From Chloroflexota bacterium (GTDB lineage Bacteria > Chloroflexota > Chloroflexia > Chloroflexales > Kallotenuaceae): 5,222 nucleotides of DNA. This document shows positions 1 through 5,222 of this stretch, in pieces (positions within the stretch are counted from its first letter, which is position 1; each line of letters begins with the position of its first letter). A model generated the notes under the pieces. The model did no database searches. It was not told where the DNA came from and was given only the letters and a program-made list of their open reading frames with translations. The stretch is taken from contig JAFAYS010000962.1 of assembly GCA_019240175.1 (NCBI GenBank), positions 1-5,222 of the forward strand, read 5' to 3'. Made by a program: the position numbers and the translations under genes.

Positions 1-625
1 TGTTGGCCCAGATCACTGCGGCGGGACGAACGCCACCCGACAGCGTCGAGAGATAGCCACGCACGGCATCGCGATAGGCCGAATCAGAGCCGAACTCTTT
101 GATGGTACCGTCGGAGTTATCGACCTGCTTGCGCAGCTTGTAGGTGCCCAGCGCCAGGTTATCGAGGATCACGCCGTCGAAGCCCAGCTTGCTCTGGCTG
201 CTATCGCCGAAAAGATCGCGCTTCATGCGGCTCAGGGCGAAGTTGCGCCAGCCGGAGCTCGCGGGGTTCATGTGATACATCACGCGACCGCCGCTCCACG
301 AGTACAGCCGCTTGCCCGCGCCATTGTGCAGGAACCAGCTCTCGTTGGGATGAATAAAGGTGCAGAAGTCGCCCTTCAGATACGCCACCTGATTGACGTG
401 CGGCGAAAGGCTGCTGTCGCACCAGGACGACGAGCTGGAGTACGGGCCCGGGCCGTGGACCTCATTCGCCAGGAAGTACTGGACCGCCTTGCCGGTGTAG
501 CCGTTGGATCGCATCGTGTCGCGGTAGGTCCGCTCAACGCGCGGCAGGGCTACCAGACCGGCACGCGCCGCCGCCTGCTCAACCGTTGTATCGTTCTGCT
601 TATTCCAGAACATCGGCTGACGGAC
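1..625. repeat. Direct repeat unit 1 (coding part of copy A)
   Basis: Bases 1-625 align to 1349-1973 at a constant offset of 1348 with no insertion or deletion that I could find. Bases 108-147 are identical to 1456-1495 (40 bases), and 264-319 differ from their partner at one position. The left end is set by the window edge, so the true repeat is probably longer. Similarity stops abruptly at the VRQP codons, where the mature domains begin. Confidence 0.9.
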
Positions 626-760
626 GTTTTTCTCGCCTGCTGCGTGCGTAATATCGCGGAACGGCGCGACGAGCAAGCCAGTCACACTGGTGACAACGAG
701 AAGGATCAGGCCAAGCATCTTCTTGGCATTGGGCTGTCGAACGAAGGCATTATGGAACAT
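1..760 (-). CDS. Secreted GHL15-like putative glycoside hydrolase, copy A (3' end beyond window)
   Basis: The first 253 codons are present; the rest lies beyond base 1. The ATG at 760 is chosen because it opens a good signal peptide: residues 1-15 carry basic residues (R8, K13, K14), residues 16-32 are hydrophobic (LGLILLVVTSVTGLLVA), and an Ala-rich THAAG site lies near residue 40. The ribosome-binding site is weak (AAAGAGAAAA). From residue 46 (VRQPMFWNK) to 253 the protein matches copy B (897-2183) without a gap; my hand alignment gives about 46 differences in 208 residues. Conserved blocks include NEVHGPGPY, the WFLHNGAGKRLYSW stretch, and FDGVILDN at 194-201, whose Asp residues are candidate active-site residues by analogy with TIM-barrel hydrolase-like families such as GHL15 and GH114. 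A run of five serines (GPYSSSSSWC) replaces ADASAS of copy B. The copy-B Glu in WMNEAWV lies beyond the edge, so completeness is unknown. Role inferred: polysaccharide cleavage outside the cytoplasm, substrate unknown. Confidence 0.85.
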   Translation of the reverse strand, partial: MFHNAFVRQPNAKKMLGLILLVVTSVTGLLVAPFRDITHAAGEKNVRQPMFWNKQNDTTVEQAAARAGLVALPRVERTYRDTMRSNGYTGKAVQYFLANEVHGPGPYSSSSSWCDSSLSPHVNQVAYLKGDFCTFIHPNESWFLHNGAGKRLYSWSGGRVMYHMNPASSGWRNFALSRMKRDLFGDSSQSKLGFDGVILDNLALGTYKLRKQVDNSDGTIKEFGSDSAYRDAVRGYLSTLSGGVRPAAVIWAN

Positions 761-839
761 GGTTTTCTCTTTATTAAGGCGTGTTCAGAGAGGGGAGCCG
801 CAGCTAAGCGATTCCTCTGTGCTACAACGCTGATATATC

Positions 840-860
840 GATCGGAGCAAGCTCCGAATC
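840..860 (-). terminator. Inverted repeat after copy B, possible weak terminator
   Basis: CGGAG and CTCCG pair around a four-base loop (843-856), and GAT/ATC extends the stem past one bulged base. It lies about 40 bases downstream of the copy B stop codon and about 80 bases upstream of the copy A start. No T-run follows on the minus strand, so intrinsic termination is doubtful. The rest of the 761-896 gap shows only a poor promoter-like pair on the minus strand (TTGATT, 17 bases, GATATA), which overlaps this same dyad. Confidence 0.25.
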
Positions 861-896
861 AAGCTTGTTTATGGAAGAACAGGATGAACGACCGAC

Positions 897-2183
897 CTAC
901 CTGCACGAGTACACGATCTTGCCGGAGCGAGCGGACGGAGTGGTGGTGACATAGCCGCACTCGAAGTCGCGCCGCCAGCCGCCGCTGATGGCGTAACGTT
1001 TGCCCAGCGGAGCGCCCAGCGCAACGTTGTAGTTGTCGTACTGCCACCACTCGCCGTACTTGGACGGGTCCGAGTAGCGGAAGTAGGCTTTGCTGTTGTT
1101 GGTGATCAACAGGTACGAGGCCAGGCCGAACGCTTGCCGGTTGTAGTCGTACCGCGAGCCGATCACATTGCCGATCATGCCTTTGCCCTGCTGAAGCGTC
1201 AGCTCGGCAATCTCAAGATTGGTGTTGTACTCGGCGTCGCTCAAGGGGTCGGAGTTCCAGCTGACGACCCAGGCCTCGTTCATCCAGCCGTCAAGGTACT
1301 GGACGTAGCCCATGTAGTCGTCGCGGCTCACGCGGTAGTCGTCGATGATGTTGGCCCAGATCACGCCGGTGGGGCGCAGCGTACCCGAGAGTATCGCCAG
1401 GTAGCCACGCACCGCTTCACGATAGGCGGCGTCGGAGCCGAACTCTTTGATGGTGCCGTCGGAGTTATCGACCTGCTTGCGCAGCTTGTAGGTGCTCAGC
1501 GCCAGGTTGTCGAGGATCACACCGTCGAAGCCGAGCTTACCCTGCACCGCGTCGCCCAGAACATCGCGAACCATTCGCGAAAGGGCAAAGGTGCGCCAGC
1601 CGGCGCTGGCCGGGTTCATGTGATACATCACGCGACCGCCACTCCACGAGTACAGCCGCTTGCCCGCACCGTTATGCAGGAACCAGCCTTCGTTGGGGTG
1701 GAGATACCGGCAGAAATCGCCTTGCAGATAGGCGACCTGATTCACATGTGGCGTCAAGCTGCTGTCACAAGAGGCGGAAGCGTCGGCGTAGGGGCCGGGG
1801 CCGTGGACCTCGTTCGCCAGGAAGTACTGGACGGCCTTGCCGCTGAAGCCTTTGGCGCGCAGGCTATCGCGGTAGCTGCGCTCGACGCGCGGCAGAGCGA
1901 TGAAGCTGGCACGGGATGCCGTCGTTTCGACCGAGGCATCCTTGGGCTTGTTCCAGAACAATGGCTGACGAACACTTTTGCCCGTCGGCGCGGGATTCGG
2001 CGTCGAGACGACTGGAATATAGATATCCCGGTCGCCTGCCGCCAACGCGGCGCGGGCGGAGAAACCGCTCAGGCTTACTAAACTTACCACGACCAGCAGC
2101 AGCTGGATCGTGCGCGAACTGAGGCGCCGCAGGTGGGGGGAATGCGGGCGGGGATGCAACGCGGCATGGCGTCGTGCTGACAT
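897..2183 (-). CDS. Secreted GHL15-like putative glycoside hydrolase, copy B (complete)
   Basis: 428 residues. The start at 2183 (MSARRHAAL) is preferred because GGAAAGGAG sits 8 bases upstream; an in-frame ATG at 2228 would add 15 residues and run through that site. Residues 1-27 are Arg-rich, 28-40 are hydrophobic (LLLVVVSLVSLSG), and cleavage is likely near ARAALAAG (43-50). A Pro-rich linker (IYIPVVSTPNPAPTG, 55-69) leads to the catalytic-type domain from about 71. NEVHGPGPY is at 124-132, the HPNEGWFLHNGAGKR block at 162-176, FDGVILDN at 219-226 and WMNEAWVVSWN at 300-310. This layout resembles GHL15, a family of putative TIM-barrel hydrolases, and more distantly GH114. D220 or D225 and E303 are my candidate active-site residues. 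C139, C158, C409 and C427 could form disulfides, fitting export. The family lacks well-defined biochemistry, so the substrate is unknown. It is the middle member of a same-strand array with copy A and a decayed copy. Confidence 0.88.
   Translation of the reverse strand: MSARRHAALHPRPHSPHLRRLSSRTIQLLLVVVSLVSLSGFSARAALAAGDRDIYIPVVSTPNPAPTGKSVRQPLFWNKPKDASVETTASRASFIALPRVERSYRDSLRAKGFSGKAVQYFLANEVHGPGPYADASASCDSSLTPHVNQVAYLQGDFCRYLHPNEGWFLHNGAGKRLYSWSGGRVMYHMNPASAGWRTFALSRMVRDVLGDAVQGKLGFDGVILDNLALSTYKLRKQVDNSDGTIKEFGSDAAYREAVRGYLAILSGTLRPTGVIWANIIDDYRVSRDDYMGYVQYLDGWMNEAWVVSWNSDPLSDAEYNTNLEIAELTLQQGKGMIGNVIGSRYDYNRQAFGLASYLLITNNSKAYFRYSDPSKYGEWWQYDNYNVALGAPLGKRYAISGGWRRDFECGYVTTTPSARSGKIVYSCR
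1349..1973. repeat. Direct repeat unit 2 (coding part of copy B)
   Basis: This is the partner of 1-625. It covers residues 71-278 of copy B, from VRQP to VIWAN. The signal peptide and linker codons (1974-2183) have no counterpart in copy A. Confidence 0.9.
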
Positions 2184-2211
2184 AAGGGCAGCTCCTTTCC
2201 AACTTGGGATC
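2160..2211 (-). repeat. Leader repeat 1: ribosome-binding site and first codons of copy B
   Basis: The first 24 coding bases (2160-2183) match 2757-2780 at 20 of 24 positions. The block around the ribosome-binding site (2191-2211) matches 2792-2813 at 19 of 22 aligned positions with one gap. The bases between the two blocks differ. The paired leaders share GATCCCA(A/T)GTTGGAA upstream of the start. Confidence 0.75.
2192..2200 (-). promoter_or_regulatory. Strong ribosome-binding site for copy B
   Basis: GGAAAGGAG on the minus strand, 8 bases before the ATG at 2183. It decides the start against the upstream ATG at 2228. Its surroundings are repeated in front of the decayed copy. Confidence 0.85.
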
Positions 2212-2225
2212 GAAACGCATTTGAA

Positions 2226-2350
2226 CATTGCGTCCTGGCAATGCTCGACATGTATGCGCTCTTTTTCGTCGTGTCACTCGCGACAAGGTGAGTGATGTTC
2301 CCCGAACAGTGTGTCCTGCAAATCCTAACGATCATGCAGGAAATATACAA
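2226..2350 (-). promoter_or_regulatory. Inverted-repeat-rich leader of copy B, with possible promoter
   Basis: The gap between the decayed copy and copy B holds three perfect inverted repeats. TCCTGCA/TGCAGGA lies at 2314-2320 and 2335-2341, with centres 21 bases apart, about two helical turns. TCACTC/GAGTGA lies at 2274-2279 and 2290-2295. CATTGC/GCAATG lies at 2226-2231 and 2238-2243. A modest minus-strand promoter fits the same place: TTGTAT (2345-2350), 17 bases, TAGGAT (2322-2327), so the outermost repeat brackets the -10 as an operator would. The other two would sit in the transcript as hairpins. A lone TATATT (2342-2347) has no -35 at normal spacing. The promoter call is weak; the repeats are directly visible. 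Confidence 0.35.
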
Positions 2351-2377
2351 TTCTCTATTGTCCCTTGTATGTCTAGC

Positions 2378-2780
2378 CTACCTGGAGAACATCGTTGGTG
2401 ACGATGGTCATAGATAGTAGGCTTGCGGGCAGCCGCAAACATCGCGTGCCGCACAGCGCCGTGCAGAGCGATCGAATCCAGCGTTGGATCACAAAATCTG
2501 AGATATGCCTATATGTGGAATCAGCAGCAGAAGCGCCGGGTAGGAGCTGTGGACCAGGATCAACGTCATTGATCTGGCACAAAAAGAAACGGTTGAGTCG
2601 GTCCTGACGGAGGCGACACAATCGCAGCTTTGAAGGGCACCTGAAGAGTCGGTGGTATGAGGCGGCTAGAGGCGAGAAGCAAGTCCGAAAGCGAGCCGCG
2701 TGGCTGAACTTTGGTACAAACAAGGTACTTAGCAAAGTCGCGAATGTAAGCGCCAACGCACCCTGGCGTCGTGCAGACAT
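2378..2780 (-). pseudogene. Decayed third copy of the GHL15-like hydrolase gene
   Basis: An open frame from 2780 to 2373 reads MSARRQGALALTFATLLSTLF..., a plausible signal peptide that starts like copy B (MSARRHAAL) behind the same leader. It then turns into Arg/Cys/Leu-rich sequence typical of a wrong frame. In another minus frame, collinear traces of the copy B C-terminus appear. RLAFGLASRL (2698-2669) matches RQAFGLASYL at 349-358, mostly with third-base changes. AARDVCG and a following PSSPTMFSR-stop (2455-2378) match WRRDFECG and PSARSGKIVYSCR-stop, ending at the equivalent AGG TAG. This frame carries internal stops (one TAG, two TGA). About 300 codons between signal peptide and C-terminus, including FDGVILDN, are missing. 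I infer a tandem copy destroyed by deletion, frameshift and substitution. The N-terminal match is strong, the C-terminal match moderate. The alternative is a new 135-residue secreted protein using the old signal peptide. Confidence 0.65.
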
Positions 2781-2813
2781 AGGCTAGTTGTGCTCCAATT
2801 CCAACATGGGATC
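2757..2813 (-). repeat. Leader repeat 2: same block before the decayed copy
   Basis: This is the partner of 2160-2211. It keeps GGAG, but 12 bases from the ATG at 2780 instead of 8, so translation would start less well. Similarity fades beyond 2813. Confidence 0.75.
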
Positions 2814-2960
2814 AACAACGCTACGACATGGGAGTGTTGCTTGTGCCAATGGTAACAGCACCTTCCCCAAAAGTCAAAGCCGATAGAACGACGGTAGATA
2901 GAACGATCGAGAGTCGTACACCTCGGGCGTGCATCGATCGATATGCCGCAAGCCTGATCA
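2814..2960. other. Short gap, no gene seen
   Basis: I see no convincing gene here. It is visibly A+T-richer than the helicase region. GATAGAACGA occurs twice in direct orientation (2882-2891 and 2897-2906, 15 bases apart), and ATCGATCGAT (2933-2942) is a palindrome. A regulatory role is possible, but no promoter can be placed with confidence. No clear hairpin with a T-run ends the membrane protein gene upstream of it. Confidence 0.4.
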
Positions 2961-3446
2961 TTACAGGACTAGCCAGATCGAGAGCACAACACATACCGTC
3001 ATCGTTCCCAGTGTGAGGGCATAGTACAACGGTGTGCGGCGCTGCCGGAGATTCCTGGCCAGCTTGCCCTGCCACTCCTGGGGATACGGTGATTTTGGCC
3101 CGTAGTAGCTCGTATCAAACAGCAGTAAGATGTTTTGTATTCTTTCAACCGTGGCAGCATTGTTGGTGGCCTGGTGCGATAAGCGGAAGATCCAGTAGAC
3201 CGAGAACAAGATCGGTAAGCCAACCATCAGCGAGGCCAGGAGCTTAACGATCAACGGAAACGGTGTCGCCGCTGTCGTGCCGAAGAGCGCTGTTACAACG
3301 CCGAAGATAGCTAATAGCAGGCTGGTCGACCATTGAAATATTTGCTGCTCACGGTCTTGACGGCGCTGGATCTCATGGAGTTGGAAGTCAAGCGCATTCA
3401 ACAAAATCGTGATTTTGGTATCAGTCAACTGCTCATGTGCTGGCAT
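2961..3446 (-). CDS. Small membrane protein, three predicted TM helices, unknown function
   Basis: 161 residues; I do not recognise the family. Residues 11-37 form a charged, probably amphipathic or coiled-coil helix (ILLNALDFQLHEIQRRQDRE). Predicted membrane helices are at about 38-57 (WSTSLLLAIFGVVTALFG), 64-87 (PLIVKLLASLMVGLPILF, then SVYWIF) and 141-160 (YYALTLGTMTVCVVLSIWLV). A helical polar loop of about 50 residues lies between the second and third, with a basic end (RNLRQRR, 131-137). The last helix ends at the C-terminus with no tail. GAGG stands four bases before the ATG, a short but usable spacing. The gene has its own promoter (3509-3537), which argues for real expression. It is A+T-richer than the helicase gene. 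The long N-terminal helix followed by a two-helix hairpin loosely recalls SLATT-type membrane effectors, but I see no diagnostic motif and do not assign it. Confidence 0.75.
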   Translation of the reverse strand: MPAHEQLTDTKITILLNALDFQLHEIQRRQDREQQIFQWSTSLLLAIFGVVTALFGTTAATPFPLIVKLLASLMVGLPILFSVYWIFRLSHQATNNAATVERIQNILLLFDTSYYGPKSPYPQEWQGKLARNLRQRRTPLYYALTLGTMTVCVVLSIWLVL

Positions 3447-3508
3447 AGATCCTCGCGGTGGTAATTTGATGAAGTCCGACGTCGACCATGAAAGATCTTC
3501 ACCTTAAC

Positions 3509-3537
3509 ATTATAGGAGCCGCACTATTTATCCTCAA
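3509..3537 (-). promoter_or_regulatory. Sigma70-type promoter for the membrane protein gene
   Basis: On the minus strand TTGAGG (3532-3537, four of six to TTGACA) is followed after exactly 17 bases by a perfect TATAAT (3509-3514). Transcription would start near 3502 and leave about 55 bases of untranslated leader before the ATG at 3446. The -35 overlaps the last helicase codons, and the spacer contains the helicase stop codon. The membrane protein gene therefore need not depend on helicase transcription. Confidence 0.7.
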
Positions 3538-5222
3538 TGCTCAAGCTAACGCACACAATCCGCGATCCTAGGGCAGCGCGCTCGCGCTGGATGTACTCCC
3601 ACAGCTCATGGAAAAAATGCACGGCCTCGGCGTTCTTGCTGGTCGCCGCGCCGCTGCTCTGCTGCACGTATTTTTCTCTGGCGTCGGCAAAGCCATCGTC
3701 GTCAAGCTGGCAGCCGCTGTGGAGAATGTACAGCCGCTCCTGCGCCCGTGTCAGCGCGACATACCAGATTGAGCGCTCTTCGTTGCGCTTGCGGCGGCGG
3801 AGATCGTCGCGCAGCTCCGAGAGCGGATCGGCTTTGTTGCTGCGGGACGCGCCGCCCTCGCTGATCACCAGCTTCCACTGCTCATCCCAGAGCACGCTCT
3901 CGACTTGTCCCGCGCGGCGGCTGGGCAGCGCCGTGTTGAAGAGCCAGACGACCGGCCACTCGCGACCTTTGGCCTGATGCACCGTCGCAACCTCGACCGC
4001 GTCAAAGGTTGGCGCAGTCGGCAGCGCGACGCGGGGCTGGGCCTGCACTCGCTGGCGCAGCAGCGCCATAAACCCGCCGATGCCCTCGGCTGGATGCGTT
4101 GCAGCGTAATCGTCGGCCTCGCGGAGCAACTGCTGAAGTGTCAGCTGGGCTTGTAGATCCTTGATCTCGGCGAGATAGCGTAGCAGACCGCTGGCTTGCC
4201 ACAGCCATTCAAGGTAATCCGCAGGTGAGAACAAGCCCCAGCGTGACCGCGCCGTGGTAAAGAAGTGCATAAACGCCGTGAGCCGCGCGATCAGCTCGTC
4301 GCGATGCGGGAGCTCCGGCGGAACGCTGCCCGGATCGTCAAGCCAGGTGACGAACGATGGCGGCGGGAGCGCGGCGACTGAGGGATCGAGAATCGGCTGC
4401 TTGATTGTCAGGGCGGCGGCGGGAATACCGACCAGCGGACTTTCCAGCACATGCGCCAACGCCGCGCGATCGGCGGGATCGGCCAGCAGCCTCAGCAGCG
4501 ACGAGCTGAGCCGCACAGTCCAGTGCAGATAAAAGCCACTGCCGCCGCTGAGCGCGTAGGGCACGCCCGCCGATGTAAGCGCTTCGAGCAGCGCGGGCAG
4601 ATTCGTGCGCGAGCGCAGCAGCACAGCCATGTCGCGATACGCCACGCCGCGCTCGTGCAAGCGCTGAATCTCCGCCGCGATCGTCTGGGCCTCGTCCGCC
4701 AGCGTTGGCAGCGCGTGCAGCGACACTACCGGCTCATCGATCAGCGCGGGCGTACGTCCAGGCTGGCGACCGGCGAATGGGATCAGCTCAGCCAATCTTC
4801 CAAGCTCGCTGCCCAGGAGCGCGGCGTTGGCCACGGTTACGATCGCGGGATCGGAGCGATAGTTCTCGATCAGGCCGTGCTCGTTGCCGCTGCCGACGAA
4901 GGGAAAGTCGTAAATGCTTTCGGCGCGGGCCGAGTTCCAGCCATAGATCGCCTGGCGCGGATCGCCGACCACGGTTGTGCGCGCAAAGGTCTGCTGAAGC
5001 TGCTGCAACAGCGCCAGCTGCGGACGATTGGTATCCTGAAACTCATCGATCATGATAACGTCGAAGCGCGCGCGAATCGCGGGCGTGACGCGCAGTAGCC
5101 GCAGCGCGGCCTGCAACAGCTCGTCAAAATCCAGCACGCCGCGCCGGTGCAGATGTGCGGTGTACGCCGCGAAACAATACTCGATCAGCGGCACCAGCTG
5201 CTCGCGCTGCGCAGCAAACGAC
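3524..5222 (-). CDS. UvrD/PcrA/Rep-like superfamily 1A DNA helicase (5' end beyond window)
   Basis: 565 residues lie in the window, ending in LSIEDK and a stop at 3524. The frame stays open to base 5222, so the GTG at 5194 is an internal valine; residue numbers below count from it. Helicase motifs run in the expected order: LDFDELL (21-27), motif II MIDEFQDT (48-55) for Mg-ATP, motif III VVGDPRQAIYGWN (75-87), motif IV LIENYRSD (108-115), motif V VATVHQAKGREWP (402-414) and motif VI WYVALTRAQERL (477-488), whose Arg is the expected arginine finger. Residues 120-395 fill the 2A/2B region. Walker A and the 1A domain, roughly 180-200 residues judging from PcrA, are missing because of the window edge. 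Only about 70 residues follow motif VI, and I see no RecB-type nuclease motif there. Expected role: ATP-driven 3'-5' unwinding in repair or recombination. I cannot separate UvrD from PcrA or Rep, so no symbol is given. Confidence 0.93.
   Translation of the reverse strand, partial: SFAAQREQLVPLIEYCFAAYTAHLHRRGVLDFDELLQAALRLLRVTPAIRARFDVIMIDEFQDTNRPQLALLQQLQQTFARTTVVGDPRQAIYGWNSARAESIYDFPFVGSGNEHGLIENYRSDPAIVTVANAALLGSELGRLAELIPFAGRQPGRTPALIDEPVVSLHALPTLADEAQTIAAEIQRLHERGVAYRDMAVLLRSRTNLPALLEALTSAGVPYALSGGSGFYLHWTVRLSSSLLRLLADPADRAALAHVLESPLVGIPAAALTIKQPILDPSVAALPPPSFVTWLDDPGSVPPELPHRDELIARLTAFMHFFTTARSRWGLFSPADYLEWLWQASGLLRYLAEIKDLQAQLTLQQLLREADDYAATHPAEGIGGFMALLRQRVQAQPRVALPTAPTFDAVEVATVHQAKGREWPVVWLFNTALPSRRAGQVESVLWDEQWKLVISEGGASRSNKADPLSELRDDLRRRKRNEERSIWYVALTRAQERLYILHSGCQLDDDGFADAREKYVQQSSGAATSKNAEAVHFFHELWEYIQRERAALGSRIVCVSLSIEDK

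Noticed and set aside
1134..2081. Long plus-strand open frame opposite copy B, similar to another at 272-949
   Set aside because: The two resemble each other only because the sense genes are duplicated. The minus-strand proteins show signal peptides and conserved motifs, while the antisense products do not look like a folded family.
2184..2228. Upstream ATG at 2228 as the start of copy B
   Set aside because: It adds 15 residues encoded across the strong GGAAAGGAG site and puts the signal peptide far from the N-terminus. The ATG at 2183 is better placed, and the decayed copy shares the same start codons.
2373..2780. The 135-residue open frame as an intact novel secreted protein
   Set aside because: The start is credible, but the body is Arg/Cys/Leu-rich and the adjacent frame carries traces of the copy B C-terminus, so decay explains it better. 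It is kept as the stated alternative.
2882..2906. Two GATAGAACGA repeats as a CRISPR or iteron array
   Set aside because: There are only two short copies with no regular series. A CRISPR array or origin needs more units.
2821..3075. Small open frames on both strands at 2821-3075 (minus) and 2828-3016 (plus)
   Set aside because: They overlap the end of the membrane protein gene in other frames, lack a ribosome-binding site and show no recognisable feature.
4451..5098. Plus-strand open frames opposite the helicase, including 3537-3977
   Set aside because: They lie antisense to unmistakable helicase motifs. Their Arg/Ala/Ser-rich composition is expected from G+C-rich antisense frames.
5192..5194. 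GTG at 5194 as the helicase start
   Set aside because: The frame continues open to base 5222, and the Walker A domain must lie upstream, so this codon is internal.

Overview
The window looks like bacterial chromosome of moderately high G+C content. It has Shine-Dalgarno sites, a good sigma70-type promoter and a UvrD-type helicase. The genes alone do not fix the taxon. Putative glycoside hydrolases of this kind (GHL15-like) beside a UvrD-like helicase would fit a filamentous Chloroflexota genome, but that is a weak inference. Everything supportable as a gene is on the minus strand; the long plus-strand reading frames are antisense shadows.

Right side (3524-5222, minus): the C-terminal two thirds of a superfamily 1A UvrD/PcrA/Rep-like DNA helicase. 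Its N-terminus, with the Walker A motif, lies beyond the window. A near-consensus promoter straddles its stop codon and faces a small gene (2961-3446, minus) for a 161-residue membrane protein with three predicted transmembrane helices and no recognised family.

Left side (1-2780, minus): a tandem family of secreted, GHL15-like putative glycoside hydrolases. There is one intact copy (897-2183), one copy cut by the window edge (1-760), and one copy that appears to have been missed by simple ORF calling because it is a wreck (2378-2780). The first two share a gapless repeat of about 625 bp at a constant offset of 1348 bp, but have unrelated signal peptides. The third shares its leader, ribosome-binding site and first codons with the intact gene. 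It then jumps, after a large internal deletion and frame change, to traces of the same C-terminus, including the same terminal Arg-stop.

How the genes work together: the two hydrolase copies probably act outside the cytoplasm on an unidentified carbohydrate. The helicase acts on DNA in the cytoplasm. I see no functional link between the hydrolases, the membrane protein and the helicase beyond shared strand. The most interesting points are the birth-and-decay history of the hydrolase array, the conserved leader block, the inverted repeats in front of the intact gene, and the orphan membrane protein with its own promoter. I found no convincing new defence or mobile system, RNA gene, CRISPR array or insertion sequence.
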